A stretch of DNA of 5,589 bases from Ekhidna sp. Its GTDB lineage: Bacteria; Bacteroidota; Bacteroidia; Cytophagales; Cyclobacteriaceae. Shown in pieces: positions 1 to 5,589 of this stretch; position 1 is the stretch's first letter; the number at the start of each line of letters is the position of its first letter. The stretch lies in contig JABSPG010000302.1 of the NCBI GenBank assembly GCA_013214445.1, positions 1 to 5,589 of the forward strand, written 5' to 3'. The notes beneath the pieces were generated by a model that ran no database searches, was not told the DNA's origin, and saw only the letters and a list, made by a program, of their open reading frames with translations. The position numbers and the translations under genes are program-made.

Positions 1-1415
1 CTCAACCCCGCATTATGGGCAAGTAACTGCTCTATAGTCACCCCTGCCTTATTCGAACCTGCAAACTCAGGCAAGTGCATACTAATGGAATCATCCAACT
101 TGACTAGATCATGATCTAAGAGATAGCCAACCGCAGGCAGTGTTGCCACTACCTTAGTTACGGATGCAATGTCGTAGATGGTATTGCTAGTCACTTCTTT
201 TATGCTATCATAGGTGTAGTAGCCGTAGCTCTTTTCCGCGACAAGGTTGCCATTTTTCACGATTGCCATTTGAATGCCAGGTGTGGCCATCATTTTTACA
301 GCTGCCATTGCCAATGAATCAATCGAGCTGAGTCGATCTTTGTCAATTCCTTCAATCGAAGGATTGGTGAATCCTAAATACTTAGGATTAGGAATTGATC
401 TCGCATCTATACTCGTGCTTTTGCCAATAATGCCTTTTGCTCCGAAAAGCATCTTCGCCACTTCAATTTCGAGATCAGCAATATAGATGTCAGGCAAAAC
501 CAATGAAGTAAAACCTTCCAATTGCAGCTCATTTTGGAGAATGATATCTCCTTCAATGACTTTTCTTTCCTGTGTCCTAACATCCACAATGCACTTCACT
601 CCAGACACCCGATAATCGAAAACCTTGACGTACTGTGCGAGGATCCTCCGCAGCTTGAGATCTGAACCCAAATAAGTGATGGATCTGTCGGTCAAAGGAA
701 GTACCTCTGTTGGATCTAAAGCAACCACCGCTGATGAAAAAATAGCTGTACTCAAAGAAGATGGAAACTCGAATGCTGATGTAAAGGCTGCTTCTTTAGA
801 TGCTCTCAGTGATCGATAAAAATCATGTCCCGTCTCTTTCTTCTGACTCCATCTTTCAATCCTTTTTGTATCTACATCCTGATCAGCAATCCAAATCTTC
901 GGTTGGTTAACTGTTGCCCTATACTCCTTCTTAGAATCAGGAATAGCGTGTGACAAGACGCTAGGACTTAGAAAGTAATATGGGGAATGCTCATTTGCGA
1001 GAGCAATGACTTCTTTTTCCAAGGCTGAGAAGTTCGCGGTATCTGGCATAACCATATGATTGATTCCATGCGTTCTTCCGAAACTCTCTAGAAAATTAAA
1101 GTAGTCTGCCAATAGGACTTCATCACCTACTGCTGCCAGTGTCCTGAGGGTGGGTAGCGTTACAGCATCATCAGGTAGTGGATCAAACGAGTGGTCCAGC
1201 TGTAGTGCAACAAAGTACGAAGGATCTTCTAAGAACTGATTCACATGCACATTCCATTCCTCGAAATAGATTGTCGCCTCCTTCTCGTGCTTTAAGGCCT
1301 TGTAAAAGGTTCCCCCATCAATCCATATCTCATCCTCATTGCCAAGCTCTGTGTCAAATGCACACAGCAGCAACAAAACTAAAGACAGAATTGAGTACTT
1401 TCCTTTTACTATCAC
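1..1415 (-). CDS. Serine hydrolase (beta-lactamase/PBP-type) with degenerate GH3-like N-terminal part; C-terminus outside window
   Basis: One frame stays open from a GTG at 1415 to the left edge, giving 471 residues without a stop. Residues 1-19 resemble an export signal: basic MIVKGK, then a leucine-rich core ending LLLLCA. Cys18 could be a lipoprotein cysteine, but Leu before it fits a lipobox poorly. Residues about 345-471 match class C beta-lactamase/PBP-like serine hydrolases: TPGIQMAIVKNG, the catalytic SVTK (Ser418, Lys421), then QLLAHNAGL near the edge. The later Tyr and C-terminal motifs lie outside. Residues about 65-125 recall the GH3 N-terminal barrel of the GH3-plus-hydrolase fusions common in Bacteroidota, but KHFPGHG and the SD/TD nucleophile segment are absent, so glycosidase activity is unlikely. 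An in-frame TAG at 1437-1439 leaves GTG as the only sensible start. Likely periplasmic or outer-membrane associated; substrate unknown. Confidence 0.85.
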   Translation of the reverse strand, partial: MIVKGKYSILSLVLLLLCAFDTELGNEDEIWIDGGTFYKALKHEKEATIYFEEWNVHVNQFLEDPSYFVALQLDHSFDPLPDDAVTLPTLRTLAAVGDEVLLADYFNFLESFGRTHGINHMVMPDTANFSALEKEVIALANEHSPYYFLSPSVLSHAIPDSKKEYRATVNQPKIWIADQDVDTKRIERWSQKKETGHDFYRSLRASKEAAFTSAFEFPSSLSTAIFSSAVVALDPTEVLPLTDRSITYLGSDLKLRRILAQYVKVFDYRVSGVKCIVDVRTQERKVIEGDIILQNELQLEGFTSLVLPDIYIADLEIEVAKMLFGAKGIIGKSTSIDARSIPNPKYLGFTNPSIEGIDKDRLSSIDSLAMAAVKMMATPGIQMAIVKNGNLVAEKSYGYYTYDSIKEVTSNTIYDIASVTKVVATLPAVGYLLDHDLVKLDDSISMHLPEFAGSNKAGVTIEQLLAHNAGL

Positions 1416-1470
1416 AGGCGAATGAATCTGAACTAGCTATGATACGAATACCATTCGGTAATTCATAAAT

Positions 1471-1499
1471 CATACCTATTTCATTTTAAATTTGAACAA
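1471..1499 (-). promoter_or_regulatory. Candidate Bacteroidota-type promoter for the serine hydrolase gene
   Basis: Read on the minus strand, TTG at 1499-1497 is followed after 18 bases by TAGGTATG at 1478-1471. This is one mismatch from the Bacteroidota -7 consensus TAnnTTTG, with a -33 TTG at acceptable spacing. Transcription would start around 1464 and leave a leader of about 50 bases before the GTG. The match is imperfect and the region is AT-rich, so it could be chance. Confidence 0.3.
1487..1494 (+). promoter_or_regulatory. Candidate -7 element (TAAATTTG) for the mutL operon
   Basis: TAAATTTG is an exact match to the Bacteroidota -7 consensus TAnnTTTG and lies 60 bases before the first start codon of the plus-strand operon. 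No clear -33 TTG sits at the expected distance upstream; the nearest is TTC at 1462-1464. It lies within the span of the opposing candidate promoter, so the two divergent units may share a short control region. Confidence 0.35.
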
Positions 1500-1554
1500 T
1501 TTTTCATTCACGTTGTGTTCTTAAATTGCAACATTCGACTAATAAGTATAACTC

Positions 1555-1899
1555 ATGCGATTTCCTTCACTTTTTCGTCTACCAAGACATCAGCAGTTTC
1601 GAATACAACCAAGGTATTATGATCCTGTAAAAGAGGAAATTCAAGAACGGACGGATCGGATTCAAGGGGAACTGGACGGAAAAGGTGCAGGAACCTATCA
1701 ACCCTCCAAAATTAGCTTTAAAAGAAAAGCTAAGTCTGCACCAGCAACCTCGATGATACAGTTGGGAATTGCTGCACTATTAGGTCTTATGGTTTTGGGG
1801 TGGTTGCAATTTGGGAATGAGATATTCTACTATATCCTTTGGGTTATTGTTCCTGCCTATTTCATATACAGAATAAGATCAATAAGAAGACGTAGATGA
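1555..1899 (+). CDS. Conserved small two-helix membrane protein encoded upstream of mutL, function unknown
   Basis: This gene encodes 114 residues. Residues 1-25 are basic and aromatic, with arginines and the segment PRYYDP. Residues 25-45 are charged and probably helical, and 46-64 are a lysine-rich linker. Two hydrophobic segments follow, about 67-85 and 89-106, and the chain ends in an arginine cluster (IRSIRRRR). The basic stretches on both sides suggest a helical hairpin in the inner membrane with N- and C-termini in the cytoplasm. I recognise the N-terminal pattern (MRFP-LFRLPRHQ) from uncharacterised Bacteroidota proteins but know of no function. An in-frame TAA at 1549-1551, just upstream, forces the ATG at 1555. 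The stop overlaps the mutL start as ATGA, so it is almost certainly cotranscribed and translationally coupled with mutL. No Shine-Dalgarno is visible. Confidence 0.85.
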   Translation: MRFPSLFRLPRHQQFRIQPRYYDPVKEEIQERTDRIQGELDGKGAGTYQPSKISFKRKAKSAPATSMIQLGIAALLGLMVLGWLQFGNEIFYYILWVIVPAYFIYRIRSIRRRR

Positions 1900-3716
1900 G
1901 TGATGTAATTCATTTACTGCCAGACAGCATTGCCAATCAAATAGCTGCTGGTGAAGTTGTGCAGCGACCTGCTTCGGTTGTGAAGGAGATGCTGGAAAAT
2001 AGCGTAGATGCCGGAGCAAAATCCATTAAACTCATCGTCAAAGATGCAGGAAAGTCACTGATACAAGTAGTAGATAATGGCTGTGGAATGACCGGTACTG
2101 ATGCTCGTATGAGTTTTGAGCGACATGCTACGTCCAAAATCAGGTCATCGGAAGATCTTTTTAAGATTCGCACCCTGGGATTTAGGGGAGAGGCAATGGC
2201 TTCCATTGCTGCGGTGGCTCAGGTAGAATTAAAGACGAGACAACTCCAGTCAGAACTTGGCACCCACCTAACCATCGAATCTTCAGAAATAAAGAGCCAG
2301 GAGCCTATTGCTTTCAATCAAGGAACTTCAATATCTGTCAAGAATCTTTTCTATAATGTACCAGCTAGACGGAATTTTCTAAAATCAAACCCAGTAGAAC
2401 TCAGACATATCAATGATGAGTTTCAGCGGGTGGCACTTGCTAATCCGGAAGTCGCCTTTAGCATGGTCCAGAATGATCTGGAAACATACAAATTGGACGC
2501 TGGAAAACTGAGCAAGCGCATTGTTCAACTATTTGGTAAAAATTACCAGCAGCAGCTCATCACTTGCGCGGAAGAAACCGAGCTTGTCAAGATCAAGGGA
2601 TACATTGGTAAACCTGAAAATGCAAAAAAGACGAGAGGGGAGCAATTTTTCTTTATCAATAGCAGATTTATCAAGAATAGCTACCTCAATCATGCGTTGG
2701 TGAGAGCTTATGAAGGTCTTTTAAAAGAGGATTATCATCCCTTCTATGTTCTATTCATCAAAATAGACCCTGTTCATGTGGACATCAATGTGCATCCCAC
2801 AAAGACAGAGGTGAAGTTCGATGATGATCGAATGCTGTACGGAATAATCAATTCGGCAGTTCGCCAAGCATTGGCTTCTTTTAATGTGACTCCATCACTT
2901 GATTTTTCGGCTGACGTTAGCTTTGAGCACTTAAACATGCAGCGTGAGAATCCAAACGCAACTACTAAAAAGGATCGGGATTATGGTTCACTCAAATCAC
3001 TAGAAAGTAGTCAAGAGCGATTGGCAAAACTGAACGAGCTTTATGCGTCTGCCTCTCAAGAAGAAATAGCGACCATTGAAGAGGCTGAAAAGGAACGTGT
3101 GGTTCAAACCACCTTTCCCAGCTCAATGAATCAGCAGCCAGAAGCAGAAGAGAAAAAATCTACTTATCACCTTCATGGACGGTACTTGCTAAGACAGGTA
3201 AAAAGTGGAATGGTGGTGCTAGACAAAGTTTCGGCATTTGAGCGGATCCTATTTGAGCAATATCAACGATCCATTAAATCAAATGCTGGTTCTTCTCAAT
3301 CCTGCATGTTTCCTCAGCAAGTTTCTTTAAACCCATCAGATTTTGCCTTAGTCCAAGAGTTGAAAAAAGAGATCAACCAGTTGGGTTTCGAATTTGAGCA
3401 TGTGGGTGAAAGCATGATCGTCATTCAAGGCATACCTTCTGAGCTGGCTCCCTGCAACGAAAAGGAGGTATTTGAAGGTCTAATAGAACAATTCAAGTTT
3501 AATGCGGAAAAGCTGGCCCTTCCGAAAAACGAAAGCCTTGCTCGTGCGTTAGCTAAAAGGACCGCTGCAAGTCGATGCAGTAAATTGAAAGAAGAAGAGA
3601 TGGATCACTTGATGGATCGACTCTTTGCATGTGAGCAACCAAATTATACTCCGGACGGTAATCCAACGTACGTTTTGGTTAGTTTAGAGCAAATAAATGA
3701 GTGGTTCCGAAAGTAG
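1896..3716 (+). CDS. mutL: DNA mismatch repair protein MutL
   Basis: MutL links mismatch recognition by MutS to downstream strand processing. The 606-residue length is normal. The N-terminal GHKL ATPase is intact: QIAAGEVVQRPASVVKEMLE with Glu31 as likely general base, Asn35 as the Mg-ATP ligand, DNGCGM (Asp60), RHATSKI (76-82), GFRGEA (95-100), NVPARRNFL (154-162) and HPTKTEVKF with Lys303 matching the ATP-contacting lysine of the second subdomain. A variable, Glu/Lys/Gln-rich linker covers about 335-422, and the dimerisation domain about 423-606. The C-terminal metal motif, usually DQHAxxExxxxE, reads DKVSAFERILFE (443-454): Asp443, Glu449 and Glu454 remain but Gln, His and Ala are changed. 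The last motif is CEQPNYTPDGNPT (579-591) instead of CPHGRP. Endonuclease activity is therefore doubtful. The start overlaps the preceding stop by four bases (ATGA). Confidence 0.97.
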   Translation: MSDVIHLLPDSIANQIAAGEVVQRPASVVKEMLENSVDAGAKSIKLIVKDAGKSLIQVVDNGCGMTGTDARMSFERHATSKIRSSEDLFKIRTLGFRGEAMASIAAVAQVELKTRQLQSELGTHLTIESSEIKSQEPIAFNQGTSISVKNLFYNVPARRNFLKSNPVELRHINDEFQRVALANPEVAFSMVQNDLETYKLDAGKLSKRIVQLFGKNYQQQLITCAEETELVKIKGYIGKPENAKKTRGEQFFFINSRFIKNSYLNHALVRAYEGLLKEDYHPFYVLFIKIDPVHVDINVHPTKTEVKFDDDRMLYGIINSAVRQALASFNVTPSLDFSADVSFEHLNMQRENPNATTKKDRDYGSLKSLESSQERLAKLNELYASASQEEIATIEEAEKERVVQTTFPSSMNQQPEAEEKKSTYHLHGRYLLRQVKSGMVVLDKVSAFERILFEQYQRSIKSNAGSSQSCMFPQQVSLNPSDFALVQELKKEINQLGFEFEHVGESMIVIQGIPSELAPCNEKEVFEGLIEQFKFNAEKLALPKNESLARALAKRTAASRCSKLKEEEMDHLMDRLFACEQPNYTPDGNPTYVLVSLEQINEWFRK

Positions 3717-3755
3717 AAGGAGAATATATTAATTACAGTTTGAACAAATAAAAAC

Positions 3756-4544
3756 GTGTTTAGAAGACTCACACCGGTAGCGAAGAATATCCTAATCATT
3801 AATGTAGCCATCCTATTGTTATCCTCCGTAGTGAGGTTGGATTTGTCGGACTGGTTTGGACTCAGGGTAATCTATTCATCAGAATTTGCTCCCTATCAGT
3901 TCCTTACGTACATGTGGCTCCATGGAGGCATGTGGCACTTATTCGGAAACATGATAGCTGTACTGGTTTTTGCCCCGATGCTTGAGACCGTTTGGGGTTC
4001 TAAACGTTTTCTGACCTTCTACCTTGTATGTGGGATAGGTGCTGGAATTCTTTATGGAGCTGCAGATGCAATCGAAAAGCTACCGCTGAAGAATGCAGCA
4101 GAATCATATATCGAAAACCCTACTCCAGAGGCCTTTGAAAGGTTTGTTATCGATAACAAGTCATATATTAACGTTGCAAGAGCCAGCGAGCTTATTGATC
4201 TGTACTACGAAAGCTCATCCTATGAGCGCCAGACCGTAGCTGCAGTACGCGATATATATGGCGGTGTTGTTACGAAAGGCACCATGGTGGGAGCTTCAGG
4301 AGCAGTGTTTGGGATACTTTTTGCTTTCGCATTCCTATTTCCAAATACAGAGCTATTTCTCCTCTTTCCGCCCATACCGATCAAAGCCAAATACTTAGTA
4401 TTTTTCTATGCGATGTATGAGCTCTACGCTGAGTTGAATCGGACACCTGGAGACAATGTGGCCCACCTTGCTCACCTGAGCGGAATGCTAATTGCCTTTA
4501 TTTTGTTGAAGTTGTGGCAAGACAACACGAAGAGATTTTATTAA
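3756..4544 (+). CDS. Rhomboid-family intramembrane serine protease, with long insertion between TM3 and TM4
   Basis: Rhomboids cut transmembrane substrates inside the membrane using a Ser-His dyad. This 262-residue protein has six predicted helices (about 11-27, 58-78, 85-104, 176-196, 198-224, 235-253). HxxxN is present as His61/Asn65 (oxyanion side), the nucleophile as Ser181 in GASGAVFG, and the general base as His240 in AHLSG. Residues about 105-175 form a polar, acidic insertion between TM3 and TM4; in the GlpG topology this loop faces the periplasm next to the active site. The start is GTG: an in-frame TGA at 3741-3743 excludes anything longer, and MFRRLTP fits my recollection of Bacteroidota rhomboid N-termini. 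An AAGGAG at 3717-3722 is about 30 bases too far upstream to serve this start. Probably in the mutL operon and coupled to the next rhomboid. Substrates unknown. Confidence 0.93.
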   Translation: MFRRLTPVAKNILIINVAILLLSSVVRLDLSDWFGLRVIYSSEFAPYQFLTYMWLHGGMWHLFGNMIAVLVFAPMLETVWGSKRFLTFYLVCGIGAGILYGAADAIEKLPLKNAAESYIENPTPEAFERFVIDNKSYINVARASELIDLYYESSSYERQTVAAVRDIYGGVVTKGTMVGASGAVFGILFAFAFLFPNTELFLLFPPIPIKAKYLVFFYAMYELYAELNRTPGDNVAHLAHLSGMLIAFILLKLWQDNTKRFY

Positions 4545-4545
4545 G

Positions 4546-5457
4546 ATGAACAGAGGAATAATAGAAGAATTTTCCAACGCTTGGAATAAGCCTAACAATG
4601 CAGTTGTTCAGATCATCATCATCAATGCAGTCATTTTTGTGGCCGCTAGAGTGATCAAGGTCTTTTTCGACCTAAGCGGAGCAACAGAGAGCTTTTATTG
4701 GATTTTTCGCAAGCTACAATTGCCTGCCGATATTGGGAGTTTTCTTTTACAACCATGGTCAATGGTTACCTACTTTTTTACGCATTACGACTTTTTTCAT
4801 GTGCTCTTCAATATGTTGTTCCTGTTCTGGTTTGGGCGCATCATCCAAGAATTCTTAAACAGTAAGCGTGTCATAGCGCTATATGTGCTAGGTGGATTGG
4901 CTGGCGGTTTGCTGTATATGTTCATCTACAACTTTCTTCCATTCTACTCAGATAGGGTAGCAGAATCTATGATGCTGGGAGCTTCTGCGGGAGTGTTTGC
5001 CATTGTGGTAGGTGCAGCCGTTTTTATGCCAAACTATACGTTCTTCTTGATGTTCATCGGCCCTGTCAAAATCAAGTACATCGCGATTTTCTATGTATTT
5101 ATGTCATTCATCGGGAGTACAGGAGCAAACGCTGGTGGCGAGATCGCTCACTTAGGCGGAGCAATTATGGGTTGGCTCTACATATCTCAGCTAAACAAGG
5201 GGAATGATCTTGGTGGGTGGATTATTTCGTTCACTTCATTTGTGAAGAGTATGTTTAAACCACAGCCCAAAATCAAAGTGACCCATAGATCGGGAAACCG
5301 AAGGCCTAGCAAAAAAGCTAAGAAATCTCAGGCTACAAATGCTGCTCAGACTCCTCAAGCTGAAATTGATGCTATCCTGGACAAGATATCAGAAAGGGGA
5401 TACGAGAGTTTATCTAAGGATGAGAAGCAGAAACTCTTCAATGCTAGTAAAAAATAG
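4546..5457 (+). CDS. Second rhomboid-family intramembrane serine protease, with basic linker and small C-terminal domain
   Basis: This 303-residue rhomboid follows the first after a single base (TAA-G-ATG), so translation is probably coupled. The helices lie at about 19-42, 75-96, 107-130, 142-162, 165-190 and 200-216. His85/Asn89 form HxxxN, Ser147 in GASAGVF is the nucleophile and His202 in AHLGGAIMG the base, so it should be active. Unlike its neighbour it has no large TM3-TM4 insertion. Residues 235-271 form a Lys/Arg-rich, low-complexity tail, followed by a short helical module at 272-303 (EIDAILDKISERGYESL...). It resembles what I remember as DUF6576, a module found at the end of Bacteroidota rhomboids; it would lie in the cytoplasm. 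The two rhomboids share only the core fold and motifs, suggesting old paralogs with different substrates rather than a recent duplication. Confidence 0.93.
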   Translation: MNRGIIEEFSNAWNKPNNAVVQIIIINAVIFVAARVIKVFFDLSGATESFYWIFRKLQLPADIGSFLLQPWSMVTYFFTHYDFFHVLFNMLFLFWFGRIIQEFLNSKRVIALYVLGGLAGGLLYMFIYNFLPFYSDRVAESMMLGASAGVFAIVVGAAVFMPNYTFFLMFIGPVKIKYIAIFYVFMSFIGSTGANAGGEIAHLGGAIMGWLYISQLNKGNDLGGWIISFTSFVKSMFKPQPKIKVTHRSGNRRPSKKAKKSQATNAAQTPQAEIDAILDKISERGYESLSKDEKQKLFNASKK

Positions 5458-5465
5458 CTATTGCA

Positions 5466-5486
5466 TTGTGCTCTAATCAGGCACAA
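5466..5486. terminator. Weak hairpin between converging genes, possible terminator
   Basis: TTGTGC (5466-5471) and GCACAA (5481-5486) form a 6-bp stem with a 9-base loop just after the stop of the second rhomboid. No T-run follows on the plus strand (an A-run does), and on the minus strand a T-rich stretch begins only about ten bases beyond the stem. A classical intrinsic terminator is therefore not clear in either direction. Confidence 0.25.
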
Positions 5487-5515
5487 AAATCATACAATTT
5501 GAATGGTGAGAGATA

Positions 5516-5589
5516 CTAATCTACTCGCTTGAATAACTGCAATTCTTGTGGAAAGTCTTTATTCTTCTCGCTGATGGTGTAAAAATTCT
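5516..5589 (-). CDS. C-terminal fragment of a convergent minus-strand gene, function unknown
   Basis: Reading the minus strand from the right edge, one frame gives 23 residues (NFYTISEKNKDF, then PQELQLFKRVD) and a TAG at 5518-5516. The composition (mixed charged and hydrophobic, ending LFKRVD) looks like the end of a real soluble protein, and the other two minus frames are closed within this stretch. The fragment is too short to name a family. If real, the gene converges on the rhomboid operon with about 58 bases between the two stop codons. Confidence 0.45.
   Translation of the reverse strand, partial: NFYTISEKNKDFPQELQLFKRVD

Noticed and set aside
274..589. Short open frames on both strands (plus 274-486, minus 407-589) within the hydrolase gene.
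   Set aside because: Both are shadows of the main minus-strand frame, which carries the SxxK domain without interruption.
1178..1468. Plus-strand frame of 96 codons opposite the start of the serine hydrolase gene.
   Set aside because: It lies antisense to a clearly coding frame with recognisable protein features, and its own translation is low-quality (Ser/His/Arg-rich, no domain).
1357..1473. Minus-strand ATG at 1473 opening a short frame that begins MIYELPNGIRII, like the N-terminus of M16 zinc peptidases.
   Set aside because: The similarity ends after about 12 residues, there is no HxxEH motif, and the frame stops inside the hydrolase gene. Most likely chance.
1937..2206. Minus-strand 89-codon frame inside mutL.
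   Set aside because: It is antisense to the highly conserved MutL ATPase motifs and has no features of its own.
2521..2703. Plus-strand 60-codon frame within mutL.
   Set aside because: It is out of frame with MutL, very serine-rich, and overlaps conserved MutL sequence.
3717..3755. Possible promoter before the first rhomboid (TACAGTTTG) and an AAGGAG Shine-Dalgarno-like run.
   Set aside because: The promoter-like string has one base too many between TA and TTTG, and AAGGAG is about 30 bases from the GTG, too far to serve it. The rhomboids are more simply read as part of the mutL transcript.

Overview
The window looks like chromosomal DNA from a Bacteroidota bacterium, probably a Cytophagales-like lineage. 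The basis is moderate-to-low GC by eye, no well-placed Shine-Dalgarno at any start, TAnnTTTG-type promoter sequence, a MutL with a Bacteroidota-style C-terminus, and a mutL-rhomboid-rhomboid gene order that I know from this phylum from memory.

Layout. Positions 1-1415 (minus strand, running off the left edge) are open in one frame. They encode a secreted or lipid-anchored protein with an eroded glycoside-hydrolase-family-3-like N-terminal part and a beta-lactamase/PBP-type serine hydrolase domain with its SxxK motif. Positions 1416-1554 are a divergent intergenic region with candidate promoters in both directions. From 1555 to 5457, four plus-strand genes are tightly packed: a 114-residue two-helix membrane protein of unknown function, mutL (ATGA overlap with the first gene), and two adjacent rhomboid-family intramembrane serine proteases (39 bases after mutL, then 1 base apart). 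At the right edge, 5516-5589 appears to hold the C-terminal end of a minus-strand gene converging on the rhomboids, with a weak hairpin between.

How the genes work together. MutL acts in DNA mismatch repair. The two rhomboids and the small membrane protein act at the inner membrane, and nothing in the sequence links them functionally to repair; the grouping looks like a conserved housekeeping operon. The left-hand hydrolase is transcribed away from the operon and probably acts on cell-wall material or beta-lactam/ester-like substrates in the periplasm.

I did not find a convincing new system. The points most worth a second look are the altered endonuclease motif in MutL, the apparent loss of GH3 catalytic motifs in the left-hand hydrolase, and the roughly 70-residue insertion beside the active site of the first rhomboid. 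No mobile elements, CRISPR arrays, tRNAs or rRNAs were seen.
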